A stretch of 64,000 nucleotides of DNA from Pararoseomonas baculiformis (GTDB lineage: Bacteria > Pseudomonadota > Alphaproteobacteria > Acetobacterales > Acetobacteraceae). The position numbers and the translations under genes are program-made. A model generated the notes under the pieces. The model was not told the DNA's origin, made no database searches, and saw only the letters and a list, made by a program, of their open reading frames with translations. Location: assembly GCF_017813395.1 (NCBI RefSeq), contig NZ_JAGIZB010000006.1, positions 1 to 64,000 on the forward strand, written 5' to 3'. Below, in pieces: positions 9,167 to 17,710 of this stretch. Each line of letters opens with the position of its first letter. The stretch's first letter is position 1.

Positions 9167-9979
9167 TCAGCCCCGCCCCCGCGCCTCCGCCGGAGTCACC
9201 CCGAAGGCCGCGCGGAACGCCGCCCCGAAAGCCGGGGCGGAGGCATAGCCCACTGCCGCCCCCGCCCGCGCCGGCGGCATCCCCTGCGCCAGCAGCGCCG
9301 CCGCCTCCGCCAACCGCAGCTGCTGCCGCCAGGCGCCGAAGGACAGCCCCGTCTCCGCCCGGAAAAGCCGCGAGAGGCTGCGCGGCGAAGCCCCGATCCG
9401 CTCCGCCCATTCCTCAAGGGAAAGCGGGCAGGCCGGATCCGCCCGCAGCGCCGCCGCCAGCCGCGCCAGCCGCGGTTCCCGCGGCTCGGGCACGCCGAAC
9501 GGCAGGCTCGGCGCCCGCCGGATCTCGTCCAGCATCAGCGCCGCCAAATGCCCGCCCCTCCCATGCTCGTCCCATTCCAGAGGCTCGTCGCAGGCCGCCA
9601 GGATCAGCTCCCGCAACAGGGGGGAAGCCGCCAGCACCGCCACCCCCCGCGGCCCGGCACGCGCCGCATCCTCCCGCAGGAACAGCGCCCGCATCGCCAC
9701 CAGCCCGACAATGGCCACGGAATGCGGCTCCCCCGCGGGAACCCAGAGCGCCCGCCCCGCCGGCACCACGAAGCTCGCCGCATCGGTCGTGATCCGCATC
9801 ACCCCGCGCAAGGCATAGATCAGCTGCGCCCGCGCATGGTTGTGCCGCCCGGTGGATTCCCCCTCCGTGTAGTCGCGGCGGAACGCCGCCAGCGGCCGAT
9901 CCACCGCGTCCTGCGGGATGGTGGGCCGGGAGACGGGTTCTTGGCCGGCTCGCGACAGATTCTGGCCCAACGTCTCCAT
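9167..9979 (-). CDS. AraC-family transcriptional regulator with N-terminal cupin domain
   Basis: A 270-residue regulator. Residues 30-120 resemble a cupin sensor domain (STGRHNHARAQLIYALRG, then PAGRALWVPAGEPH). The C-terminal two helix-turn-helix motifs are seen as LEEWAERIGASPRSLSRLF and LLAQGMPPARAGAAVGYASAPAFGAAFRAAFG, followed by the family ending GVTPAEAR. Its start is only 36 bases from the start of the divergent MFS transporter gene at 10016, so both promoters must overlap in that gap. Control of that transporter by this protein is likely from layout, as with other AraC-MFS pairs. Confidence 0.9.
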   Translation of the reverse strand: METLGQNLSRAGQEPVSRPTIPQDAVDRPLAAFRRDYTEGESTGRHNHARAQLIYALRGVMRITTDAASFVVPAGRALWVPAGEPHSVAIVGLVAMRALFLREDAARAGPRGVAVLAASPLLRELILAACDEPLEWDEHGRGGHLAALMLDEIRRAPSLPFGVPEPREPRLARLAAALRADPACPLSLEEWAERIGASPRSLSRLFRAETGLSFGAWRQQLRLAEAAALLAQGMPPARAGAAVGYASAPAFGAAFRAAFGVTPAEARGRG

Positions 9980-10015
9980 CCAGCCATCCTAATCTGATGC
10001 GGAGGAGAAACGCCA

Positions 10016-11257
10016 ATGCCCCGCGACCCCGCCACGCGGCAGATCTGGTTCATCAACGCCGCCCACCTGGTCTGCCACTACATGCTGCTCATCCTCGCCA
10101 CCGCCGTGCTCGGCATGGTGGCCACCAACGCCTCCGTCTTCGGCAACGAATACGGCCCCGTCATCGCCCTCGGCACCGGCATGTTCGTGCTCTACGGCGC
10201 CGGCTCCCTCCCTATGGGATGGCTGGCCGACAAAATCGGCCGCCACGCCCTCATGGCCGCCTTCTTCTTCGGCGTCGGCGGCTGCCTCGTGCTCGCCGGC
10301 CTCGTCTCCGGCCCCTGGGGCCTCGCCGCCGCCCTCGCCCTGGCCGGCCTCTTCAACGCCATCTACCACCCGATCGGCACCGCCATGCTGGTGGAAGCCG
10401 CCGGTGACCGCGTGGGCCGCGCCATGGGCAACAACGGGGTCTTCGGCAATCTCGGCGTCGCCTCCGCCCCCGTGATCACCGCCCTCCTGGTTGCACAGGC
10501 CGGCTGGCGCTGGGCCTTCATCGTCCCGGGCATCGCGGTCCTTGCCCTTGGAATCATGTGGCTGCGCGAACCGCCCTACGACGCCCGCCAGCACGCCAAG
10601 AATACCCGCCCCTTCCCCGAGATCCCCCGCCCCGTCGTCCGCCAGGCCGTGATCTCGCTGCTGCTGATGGCCGTCTCCGCGGGCTTCGTCTTCAACGCCT
10701 TCACCCTGCTCATCCCGAAGCTCATGCAGGAGCGCATGGCCGACAGCCCCGGCCTCCTCCCCATGGTCGGGGCGCTGGCCTTCACCGCCACCCTCTTCGG
10801 CGGCCTCACCCAGTTCACCGTCGGGCGCGTGATCGACCGCACCACCCTCAAGCGGGTCTTCCTGCCCCTCGCCATCGCGCTGGTGCCCGCCCTGCTCTCC
10901 CTCTCCTTCCTCCAGGGTTGGGCCGTGCTGCCGGTGGCCGCCATCGCAGCCGCGGCCATCTTCGGCCAGGTGACGGTGAACGAGACCATGACAGCCCGCT
11001 ACGTCGCCCCGGCCCTCCGCGTGAAGCTCTATTCGATCCGCTTCTTCGTCGGCTTCCTCGGCGCCGCCGCGGCCTCCCCCGTCATCGGCTACCTGCACGA
11101 CGCCTTCGGGAACCTTAGCGTCACCATGATGGTCCTCGCCGCCTTCGGCGCGATCACCCTGGCCTGCGCCTTCCTCTTCCCGGACCGCCCCGAGGAACTG
11201 CGGCCCGAACTCTGGGCCAGTGCCGCTCCCAAGCCCGTCGTGGTCGCCGCGGAATAG
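10016..11257 (+). CDS. MFS transporter
   Basis: A 413-residue protein with twelve predicted membrane helices. The conserved loop between helices 2 and 3 reads GWLADKIGRHAL, the standard major facilitator motif A (GxLaDrxGrr). The central charged loop near residue 190 separates two six-helix halves. It is transcribed away from the AraC regulator, and its stop lies 14 bases before repeat copy 1. The substrate cannot be read from the sequence. Confidence 0.88.
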   Translation: MPRDPATRQIWFINAAHLVCHYMLLILATAVLGMVATNASVFGNEYGPVIALGTGMFVLYGAGSLPMGWLADKIGRHALMAAFFFGVGGCLVLAGLVSGPWGLAAALALAGLFNAIYHPIGTAMLVEAAGDRVGRAMGNNGVFGNLGVASAPVITALLVAQAGWRWAFIVPGIAVLALGIMWLREPPYDARQHAKNTRPFPEIPRPVVRQAVISLLLMAVSAGFVFNAFTLLIPKLMQERMADSPGLLPMVGALAFTATLFGGLTQFTVGRVIDRTTLKRVFLPLAIALVPALLSLSFLQGWAVLPVAAIAAAAIFGQVTVNETMTARYVAPALRVKLYSIRFFVGFLGAAAASPVIGYLHDAFGNLSVTMMVLAAFGAITLACAFLFPDRPEELRPELWASAAPKPVVVAAE

Positions 11258-11271
11258 CCGTGCGGCACGTC

Positions 11272-11507
11272 CCGGAGAGGGCTCTGCCCTCTCCGGACCT
11301 CACCTGCCAAGGGCCTGAGGCCCTTGGAACCCCGTCTGGCTGCCGCGGATACGATGCAAACAGGGGTTTCTGCCCCTAATCCTGCCCTTGCAGTCGCCTC
11401 CGGTCATGGACCGGAGGCGCACCGCCAGCCGAACCACTCCAAACTTCCAAAAGAAGATGATGGTGAGGGGTCCGGGGAGAGGAAGAATTCCTTCTTCCTC
11501 TCCCCGG
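11272..11507 (+). repeat. Four-hairpin intergenic repeat, copy 1
   Basis: First of three copies of an approximately 235-bp element. Four perfect inverted repeats follow each other. A: 11-bp stem, 11272-11296, loop TCT. B: 9-bp stem, 11307-11327, loop TGA. C: 11-bp stem, 11395-11419, loop ATG. D: 16-bp stem, 11472-11507, loop TTCC. Between B and C lies a variable stretch with a further weak GGGG/CCCC pairing. The stretch between C and D has drifted from the other copies. The element sits between two convergent genes (MFS transporter and SDR) and occupies most of the gap. It contains no credible reading frame. Confidence 0.9.
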
Positions 11508-11547
11508 GACAAACCGCCACCGCAGGATCAGAACAAGCGCCCCGAAG

Positions 11548-12309
11548 TCACAGCCGCCGCTGCAGGGCCGCGACATAGCCCCGGTTATGGGTCGGCGTCA
11601 GCCACACCTCGTTCATCGTCACCCCTGGCGGCAGGGTCGCGGCGTAGAGGATGAGGTCCGCGCAATGTTCGGGCTGCAGCATCCGGTCCAGATCCTCCTG
11701 GCTCAGCGGGTTAGGCCGCTTGCGCAGGATTTCCGTGTTCACCTCGCCCGGGCAGAAGACGGTGCTGCGGATGTTGTGGACGCATTCCTCCATGTTGATG
11801 CTGTGGCTCATCGCCACAACGCCGTGCTTTGCCGCCTGGTAGCCGGGGCCGCTCACCCCGCCCAGGTTGCGCCCGGCCATGGAGGCCGTGTGGATCATGG
11901 TGCCGCCCCCCGCGGCGCGCATGATCGGCAGCACGGCGCGCGCGACATAGAAGGCAGAGGCAAGGTTGCCCTGGATCAGCTCGTCGATCCCCCCGGGCGT
12001 GAGATTCGCCCAGCTCCGCCCGGTCACGTTCACCCCGGCATTGCTGACCAGAACGTCCAGCCGCCCGAAGGTCCCGCTGATCCAATCGGCGGCCTGCTGC
12101 ACCTCCGCGGATTTCGTCAGGTCCGCCGGCTGCACCTCGGCCTTGCTGCCCGCGCCGCGAATGGCCTCCGCCACCTGCTCCAGCCTGTCCCGGCGGCGCC
12201 CGGTCAGCACCACCGTCGCGCCCTCGGCGCCGAAGCGCTCCGCCACGGCCTGGCCGATGCCGCTGCCCGCGCCCGTCACCCAGGCGATCTTGCCCTCAAG
12301 CCTGCCCAT
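11548..12309 (-). CDS. Short-chain dehydrogenase/reductase
   Basis: A 253-residue classical SDR. The cofactor motif TGAGSGIG lies at residues 12-19, NAG at 90-92, catalytic Ser143, Tyr157 and Lys161 (YQAAK) and the supporting Asn115 are all present. Arg38 and Arg39 (TGRRRDR) after the second strand suggest a preference for NADP(H), as known for this family. The protein is cytosolic and single-domain. The substrate is unknown. It is convergent with the MFS transporter across repeat copy 1, and the second MFS gene lies upstream on the same strand with a 74-base gap. Confidence 0.9.
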   Translation of the reverse strand: MGRLEGKIAWVTGAGSGIGQAVAERFGAEGATVVLTGRRRDRLEQVAEAIRGAGSKAEVQPADLTKSAEVQQAADWISGTFGRLDVLVSNAGVNVTGRSWANLTPGGIDELIQGNLASAFYVARAVLPIMRAAGGGTMIHTASMAGRNLGGVSGPGYQAAKHGVVAMSHSINMEECVHNIRSTVFCPGEVNTEILRKRPNPLSQEDLDRMLQPEHCADLILYAATLPPGVTMNEVWLTPTHNRGYVAALQRRL

Positions 12310-12383
12310 GCATTCCTCCCCTGCTTGCCGGGGAATGCTACCGCCGCCTCAGGGCCCGTGCCATCGGGCGGCAGGGCCTCCTC

Positions 12384-13649
12384 TCAGGCCCCGATCTGCC
12401 CTGCCATGCCCATCGGCCGCGCGCGCAGCCGCAGCACGATCCAGCCGGCGATCGCCAGGTTGAGCAGGTTCCACGCGATGCCGTTCACCATCGCCAGCCG
12501 GTAGCTCAGCGTGGCGTCGAAGATGGCGCCCGAAAGCCACCCGCCCAGCCCCATGCCCGCCAGCGTGGCGGAAAGCACCAAGCTCACCCGCAGCCCCGCC
12601 TCGGCCGGCGGGAAGAACTGCCGGGCCATCACCGCGTAGCTCGGCACGATCCCGCCCTGGAACAGGCCGAAGATCGCCGAAAGCACGTAGAGCGCCACCA
12701 GGCCGTCGAACTGCAGGAACAGCATCAGGGCCACGGCCTGCAGCCCCGATCCCAGCAGCAGCATGAGGGGCGCCCCCACCCGGTCCGTGATGGCGCCGGA
12801 AACCAGGCGGCTGACGACGCCGAAGCCAAGCATGAGGGACAGCATCTCCGCCCCCCGCGCCGGCCCGTAACCAAGATCGGCGCAATAGGCGACGATATGC
12901 ACCTGCGGCATCGCCATGGCGACGCAGCAGGCCAGCCCCGCCAGCATCAGCAGGAACTGCAGCGCCCCCTTGGATATTCCCAGCCGCGCCAGCCCGCCCG
13001 CCGCCCGCGCCGCACCGCCGGAGGCCTGCACCGGCGGTGGCCGCCGCAGGGCAAGCGCCAGCGGCAGCATGGTGACCACGCAGAACAGGCCGATGCCGAT
13101 ATGCGTCGTGCGCCAGCCCTGGGTGGCGATGAAATGCTGCAGGACCGGCGGCCAGACCGTGCCGGCGAAGTAGTTGCCACTGGCGCAGAGCGCCACGGCG
13201 ATGCCGCGCCGCCGGTCGAACCAGAAGGAGGTATCCGCCACCAGCGGGCCGAACACCGCGCAACTCCCGAGCCCGCCGATGAGGATCGCGTAGAGCAGCC
13301 CGAACTGCCAAAGCTCCCGGGCGAAGGCGGTCGCCACATACCCCGCACCCAGGGCCAGGGTGCCGATCACCACCGGCAGGACAATGCCGTACCGGTCCGC
13401 CAGCCTGCCCATGAACACGCCGCCCACCATGAAGGCCAGCATCGTCAGCGTATAGGGCAGCGACGCATCGGCCCGGTCCACGCCGAACTCCGCCTGCACG
13501 GCCGGAAGCGCCACCACGATGGACCAGAGCCCGATCCCCCCGATGGTCGCCAGAAGCACCGCCGCGCCCAGCCTCCACCACGCATAGGCGGACTCCGCTC
13601 TGCTCTCCTTCGGCACCTGCCCGTTTCCTCGCCCCAAGGCATTCATCAT
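12384..13649 (-). CDS. MFS transporter
   Basis: A 421-residue protein with about twelve membrane helices. Motif A in the first half reads GRLADRYG, and a matching SGAITDRVGAP segment occurs in the second half. The start is ATG 13649 or the next ATG codon. The style, with 12 helices and a short central loop, resembles MFS proteins for organic acids or aromatic compounds, but no substrate-specific feature is visible. It is oriented with the downstream SDR gene, so the two may form a small catabolic or uptake unit. Confidence 0.88.
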   Translation of the reverse strand: MMNALGRGNGQVPKESRAESAYAWWRLGAAVLLATIGGIGLWSIVVALPAVQAEFGVDRADASLPYTLTMLAFMVGGVFMGRLADRYGIVLPVVIGTLALGAGYVATAFARELWQFGLLYAILIGGLGSCAVFGPLVADTSFWFDRRRGIAVALCASGNYFAGTVWPPVLQHFIATQGWRTTHIGIGLFCVVTMLPLALALRRPPPVQASGGAARAAGGLARLGISKGALQFLLMLAGLACCVAMAMPQVHIVAYCADLGYGPARGAEMLSLMLGFGVVSRLVSGAITDRVGAPLMLLLGSGLQAVALMLFLQFDGLVALYVLSAIFGLFQGGIVPSYAVMARQFFPPAEAGLRVSLVLSATLAGMGLGGWLSGAIFDATLSYRLAMVNGIAWNLLNLAIAGWIVLRLRARPMGMAGQIGA

Positions 13650-13971
13650 GGCATAGGGCCGGCCGGCGCACCTGCGCGGCCCCGCTATAATTTTGCGCCC
13701 AGCCTAGCGCCGGGAAAGAGGCAGCCACCAGGGCAGTGGGAGTGAGGCGGTCCCGTTTCCCTCAAAACCACGGGGCGAAACGGGACCGGAGATGTCTTCC
13801 TCGGCTCCGGCTGTACTCCATTCCGCAGGCATCATCGAAATTCTGCCGTTCTGCCACCCCCAGAGTGACGAAGGATAGTTCCCGATTCCGAGAAGTACTT
13901 TGCTGGACTTATTTGCTTGATGCGCTCATTTTGAGACATTACGATCTAGATATGTTGAGTTGAGGCACAAT
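13650..13971. other. Intergenic region before the FkbM gene
   Basis: This divergent 322-base gap becomes clearly richer in A and T from about 13800 towards 13970, matching the methyltransferase gene it leads into. No reading frame in it looks coding. One promoter-like sequence is listed separately; nothing else is recognised. Confidence 0.6.
13917..13945 (+). promoter_or_regulatory. Possible sigma-70-type promoter for the FkbM gene
   Basis: TTGATG at 13917-13922 and TACGAT at 13940-13945 are separated by 17 bases, each matching four of six consensus positions. It lies 27 bases before the ATG at 13972. The match is weak and the surroundings are AT-rich, so it may be chance. Confidence 0.3.
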
Positions 13972-14748
13972 ATGTCTGGCATGACGCACCGGCTACGCAC
14001 GCTAGTGAATACGCAGCTCGCACGGCGTGGCTATTCGCTCAGATGGCGACCGCCCCATCTGATCTCCTCGCCAGACCAGTCTATTGAATTGGGCTTTGCC
14101 GTGCTGGCTGCGCATCTGATGCTGACCACACCTCGGCCGTTCTTCATCGGTATCGGGGCAAATGACGGGGTAACCCACGACCCCATTTTCCCCTTCATTC
14201 GCGACTTCGGCTGGCGCGGCATCATGGTCGAGCCCATCCCAGAGGCTTTTGCGAGACTGAAGGACAACTACACCCGTTATCCGGATGTCACGCTTGTCGA
14301 GGCAGCCATCGGCAAAGCCGATAGCGTCAGCACCATCTACAGCGTCGATATGTCCACAGCGAATTCCATGTCGATGTCCCTGCACTCCTCATTCAGCCGG
14401 GATGTCCTCCTACAGGCCCGTCGATGGCATCCCGACCTGGAGAGCAAAATCGTCGAACGGCAAGTCCCGACCATTTCTTTCGAAACACTCCTGAGGAGCA
14501 CAAAAGGGCAGCCTGTGGACGTCCTGAAGATCGATGCAGAAGGCTATGATCTGGAAATCCTGAGAACGATTGACCTGGTGGCGCTCGCCCCGCAACTGGT
14601 GCTGGTAGAGCACGCGAACATTCCGCGGTCCGGCAAGATAGAAATGGCAGAGCGTCTCACGGCGGCAGGCTACCGGGTTGGGCTCACCTCCCTTGATATG
14701 CTGGGATACAAGGAAACGGCTTACAGCAGGGCCCAGCTTTACGTCTGA
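13972..14748 (+). CDS. FkbM-family SAM-dependent methyltransferase
   Basis: A 258-residue protein. The SAM-binding region is seen as FIGIGANDGVTHDP, then GIMVEPIPEAFARL with the acidic residue that contacts the ribose, and the family motif VLKIDAEGYDLEIL near residue 180. FkbM proteins O-methylate sugars or small molecules and are often found with surface polysaccharide genes, but none is adjacent here. The start could also be ATG 13981 or TTG 13960; none has a good ribosome binding site. Base composition is visibly lower in GC than all neighbours and codon use is less biased, which suggests recent transfer. It converges on typA. Confidence 0.82.
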   Translation: MSGMTHRLRTLVNTQLARRGYSLRWRPPHLISSPDQSIELGFAVLAAHLMLTTPRPFFIGIGANDGVTHDPIFPFIRDFGWRGIMVEPIPEAFARLKDNYTRYPDVTLVEAAIGKADSVSTIYSVDMSTANSMSMSLHSSFSRDVLLQARRWHPDLESKIVERQVPTISFETLLRSTKGQPVDVLKIDAEGYDLEILRTIDLVALAPQLVLVEHANIPRSGKIEMAERLTAAGYRVGLTSLDMLGYKETAYSRAQLYV

Positions 14749-14772
14749 TTCTGCTTCGAACGTAGCCCAAAG

Positions 14773-14801
14773 AAAAAGGCCCGGGGATCTCTCCCCGGGC
14801 C
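14773..14801 (-). terminator. Rho-independent terminator of typA
   Basis: A perfect 10-bp GC-rich stem (14778-14787 with 14792-14801, four-base loop) is followed on the minus strand by five T residues (A residues at 14773-14777 on the plus strand). It ends the typA transcript just after its stop and also shields it from the convergent FkbM gene. Confidence 0.85.
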
Positions 14802-14807
14802 TCGTCC

Positions 14808-16643
14808 TCACGCCGCCTCGCTCTCCGAGCGGCGGGCGTGCTTCTTGCGCTCATGCGGATCCAGGTAGCGCTTGCGGAGCCGGATCGCCGAAGGCGTCAC
14901 CTCCACCAGCTCATCCTCCTCGATATAGGCGATCGCCTGCTCAAGGCTCATGCGGCGGGGCGGCACCAGCAGAAGCGCCTCGTCCTTGCCAGCGGCACGG
15001 ATGTTGGTGAGCTTCTTCTCCTTGATCGGGTTCACGTCGAGATCATTCTCGCGCGAATGCTCGCCGAGGATCATGCCGACATAGACCTTCACGCCCGGAT
15101 CGACGAAGAGCGCGCCGCGCTCCTGCAGCGCGAACAGGGAGTACTGCACCGCCTCGCCGTCCGAGTTGGAGATCAGGCTGCCCTTGATCCGCCCCTCGAT
15201 CGGCCCGGCCCAGGGCTGATAGCCGATGAACAGGCGGTTCATCATGCCCGTGCCGCGCGTGTCCGTCATGAACTCGCCGTGGTAGCCGATCAGGCCGCGC
15301 GACGGGATGTGGAAGGTCAGCCGGACCTTGCCACCGCCCGAGGGACGCATGTCCTGCATCATGCCCTTACGGAGCGACAGCTTCTCGACGACCACGCCCG
15401 AGTAGCCCTCGTCCACATCGACGAGAACCTCCTCGAAGGGCTCCTCCTTCTCGCCGGTCTCCGGGTTCACCTGCGTCAGCACGCGCGGGCGGCCGATGGT
15501 CAGCTCGAAGCCCTCGCGACGCATCGTCTCGATGAGCACGCCAAGCTGGAGTTCGCCGCGGCCCGCCACCTCGAAGGCGTCCACTTCCTCGGACACCTTC
15601 ACCTTGATGGCGACGTTGCCCTCGATCTCCTTGAACAGCCGGTCGCGGATCTGGCGGCTGGTGACCTTCTTGCCCTCGCGGCCACCCAGCGGGCCGTCAT
15701 TGATGCGGAAGGTCATGGTCAGCGTCGGCGGATCCACCGGAATGGCTGGCAGCGGCTCCGTCACCTCGGGGGAGGCGATGGTGTCCGGGATCGTCGCGTC
15801 GGAAAGCCCGGCAATGGCGATAATGTCGCCCGCATGCACCTCGTCCACCGGCACGCGGTCCAGGCCGGAGAAGGTCATCAGCTTCGTCAGGCGCCCGCTC
15901 TCAACCACCGTGCCGTCCTGGCGCAGCACGCGCACGGGCATGTTCACCCGGGCGACGCCCTGCTCCACGCGGCCCGTGAGGATGCGGCCGAGGAAGGGGT
16001 CGGCCTCGAGGATGGAGGCGTTCATGGCGAAGGGGGCGTCCACGTCCACCTTCGGCGCCGGCACGTGGCTCAGGATCAGGTCGAACATCGGCGACAGGTC
16101 CTTGCGGGGCCCGTCCATCGACATGTCGGCCCAGCCCTGGCGGCCGGAGGCGAACATGGTGTGGAAGTCCAGCTGCTCATCCGTCGCGCCGAGCGCGGCG
16201 AAGAGGTCGAACACCTCGTTCAGCACCTCGTCCGCGCGGGCGTCCTGGCGGTCCACCTTGTTGATGACCACGATCGGCTTCAGCCCGCGGGCCAGCGCCT
16301 TGGTCAGCACGAACTTGGTCTGCGGCAGCGGCCCCTCGGCCGCGTCGCAGAGCACGATGGCGCCATCCACCATGGACAGGATGCGCTCGACCTCGCCGCC
16401 GAAATCGGCGTGGCCCGGCGTGTCCACGATGTTGATCTTCGTGCCCTTCCACTCCACCGCCGTCGACTTGGCGAGAATGGTGATGCCGCGCTCGCGCTCC
16501 AGGTCGTTGCGGTCCATGGCCCGCTCGGCAACCTGCTGGTTGGCGCGGAAGGCGCCCGCCTGCTTGAGAAGATTGTCCACCAGCGTCGTCTTGCCGTGGT
16601 CGACATGGGCGATGATCGCCACGTTGCGGATGTTCTGTGTCAC
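14808..16643 (-). CDS. typA: Ribosome-associated GTPase TypA/BipA
   Basis: A 611-residue translational GTPase. The G domain carries IIAHVDHGKTTLVD (G1), a G2 Thr region at RGITI, DTPGHADFG (G3), and NKVDRQDAR (G4). Domains II, III and the BipA-specific C-terminal domain follow (RGLIGYHGEFMTDTRGTG is its hallmark). Length equals that of the family. TypA binds the ribosome and helps 50S assembly and stress or cold adaptation. The start is GTG at 16643, since no closer ATG keeps the conserved TQNIRNVAIIAH start. It ends in a clear terminator. Confidence 0.97.
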   Translation of the reverse strand: MTQNIRNVAIIAHVDHGKTTLVDNLLKQAGAFRANQQVAERAMDRNDLERERGITILAKSTAVEWKGTKINIVDTPGHADFGGEVERILSMVDGAIVLCDAAEGPLPQTKFVLTKALARGLKPIVVINKVDRQDARADEVLNEVFDLFAALGATDEQLDFHTMFASGRQGWADMSMDGPRKDLSPMFDLILSHVPAPKVDVDAPFAMNASILEADPFLGRILTGRVEQGVARVNMPVRVLRQDGTVVESGRLTKLMTFSGLDRVPVDEVHAGDIIAIAGLSDATIPDTIASPEVTEPLPAIPVDPPTLTMTFRINDGPLGGREGKKVTSRQIRDRLFKEIEGNVAIKVKVSEEVDAFEVAGRGELQLGVLIETMRREGFELTIGRPRVLTQVNPETGEKEEPFEEVLVDVDEGYSGVVVEKLSLRKGMMQDMRPSGGGKVRLTFHIPSRGLIGYHGEFMTDTRGTGMMNRLFIGYQPWAGPIEGRIKGSLISNSDGEAVQYSLFALQERGALFVDPGVKVYVGMILGEHSRENDLDVNPIKEKKLTNIRAAGKDEALLLVPPRRMSLEQAIAYIEEDELVEVTPSAIRLRKRYLDPHERKKHARRSESEAA

Positions 16644-16963
16644 CGCGCGATGTTCCTATACCTCGCGCCGGGTCGCCCCGGCGCTTCGCGCGATGCCGGC
16701 CCCAGGGATCAATGCCAGGGAGTCCACCGCGCCCGTTTCGCCTTCCCACCGGAAAAGCGGCCTCCGCCCGAAGACCTGACCAATCCGACCATATGGAAGG
16801 CCCCGCGCGCTTCGGGCGGCGGGGCCAGCGATAGGATCGGTTCTTCGGCGGTTCGGCGTGTTGCGGCGCACAGATAGCGTGCCGCACCGGGGATTGCGAG
16901 GGTTTACGCGATGCCCGGGCGCCACCCGCCCATGCGGGGGAAGCGGGCCTCGCCCCCTTCAAA
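16644..16963. other. Leader region upstream of typA
   Basis: A 320-base gap between typA and the upstream small gene, both on the minus strand. It must hold the typA promoter, but no convincing -35/-10 pair, riboswitch or strong hairpin is seen. Reading frames in it look like noise. Confidence 0.5.
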
Positions 16964-17563
16964 TCACCCGCGCGGCATTGTCTGGGCCGGGTAGCCCATC
17001 GGCGGGGCGGGCGGCACGGCCGGCCGGGCGCCCTGGCGCGGCCGTGGCCCGCGGGCCGGCGCATCCACCGCCGTCGGCACGCCCGGGGGCAGCGGCCGCG
17101 CGCCGGGGCCCGTGGGCGTGGCGGGCAGCGCCGCCTCGGCCCGGTCCAGCGCGTTCAGCGCCGAACGCGCATCCCCCTGCGCCGCCAGGCGCCGCGCCGT
17201 GGAAATCTGGCTCAGCGCCGCGCTGCTCTGCGGCCGGCCCGCCTCGCTCGCCACCACGGAATTGGTCAGCAACCGCGTCTCGGCCCGCTCCAGCGCCTCG
17301 ATCGCGAAGCCCATGCGGCGGCGGGTCAGTGCCGCCCGCGCCTCGGCCAGCAGCCCGCGGGCATTCTCCACACCCTCATAATCCGCCTCGGCCGCATTGC
17401 GGTCCTGCGCCGGCACCCAGGGGGTCCCGCCGGGATTGGCGCGGGCACGCTCCATCTCGCGCAGCGCCGGATCGCCGGGCTGCATGGGGGCCTGGCCCTG
17501 GGCCAGCGCCGGGCCGGCCACCAGAACGGCCGCCAGGGTGGCGGCCAGCATCTTCGCGTTCAT
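16964..17563 (-). CDS. Secreted protein of unknown function with alpha-helical repeats
   Basis: A 199-residue protein with a signal peptide (ATLAAVLVAGPALAQ, cleaved near residue 19). The mature part has helices rich in Ala, Arg and Leu (ARGLLAEARAALTRRRMGFAIEALERAETRLL), resembling tetratricopeptide-like helices, and a Pro/Arg-rich tail. ATG 17563 is chosen because AAGGAG lies 9 bases upstream; the longer starts at 17578 and 17623 lie over or before that site. I do not recognise a named family. It probably resides in the periplasm. Confidence 0.8.
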   Translation of the reverse strand: MNAKMLAATLAAVLVAGPALAQGQAPMQPGDPALREMERARANPGGTPWVPAQDRNAAEADYEGVENARGLLAEARAALTRRRMGFAIEALERAETRLLTNSVVASEAGRPQSSAALSQISTARRLAAQGDARSALNALDRAEAALPATPTGPGARPLPPGVPTAVDAPARGPRPRQGARPAVPPAPPMGYPAQTMPRG

Positions 17564-17710
17564 CGGGGTCTCCTTCATCGGATCCCGAACGCTCCGGGGG
17601 GCGCGCGGGTTGGGGTCGCTCAATGCGGCCGCCCGGGGGGGCCGCCCCAGGGCGCGGATCGCTCCCCCGATTCGAACCCTGGCCCCCGCAACCGCCGCCC
17701 GCGCCCTCCG

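Noticed and set aside
11272-11507. Short open frames inside the three repeat copies (MDRRR... type) as real genes
   Set aside because: The same peptides appear in each copy because the DNA is repeated; the conservation follows the hairpin stems and not codon positions.
13736-13963. A 75-residue open frame before the FkbM gene
   Set aside because: No ribosome binding site, no recognisable composition or domain, and it covers the likely promoter.
14838-16877. A 679-residue open frame on the plus strand opposite typA
   Set aside because: Antisense shadow of a well-conserved GTPase in high-GC DNA.
17655-17695. A tRNA T-arm-like string (GTTCGAATC on the minus strand)
   Set aside because: The flanking bases do not form a T stem, and no D arm, anticodon arm or acceptor stem is found around it.
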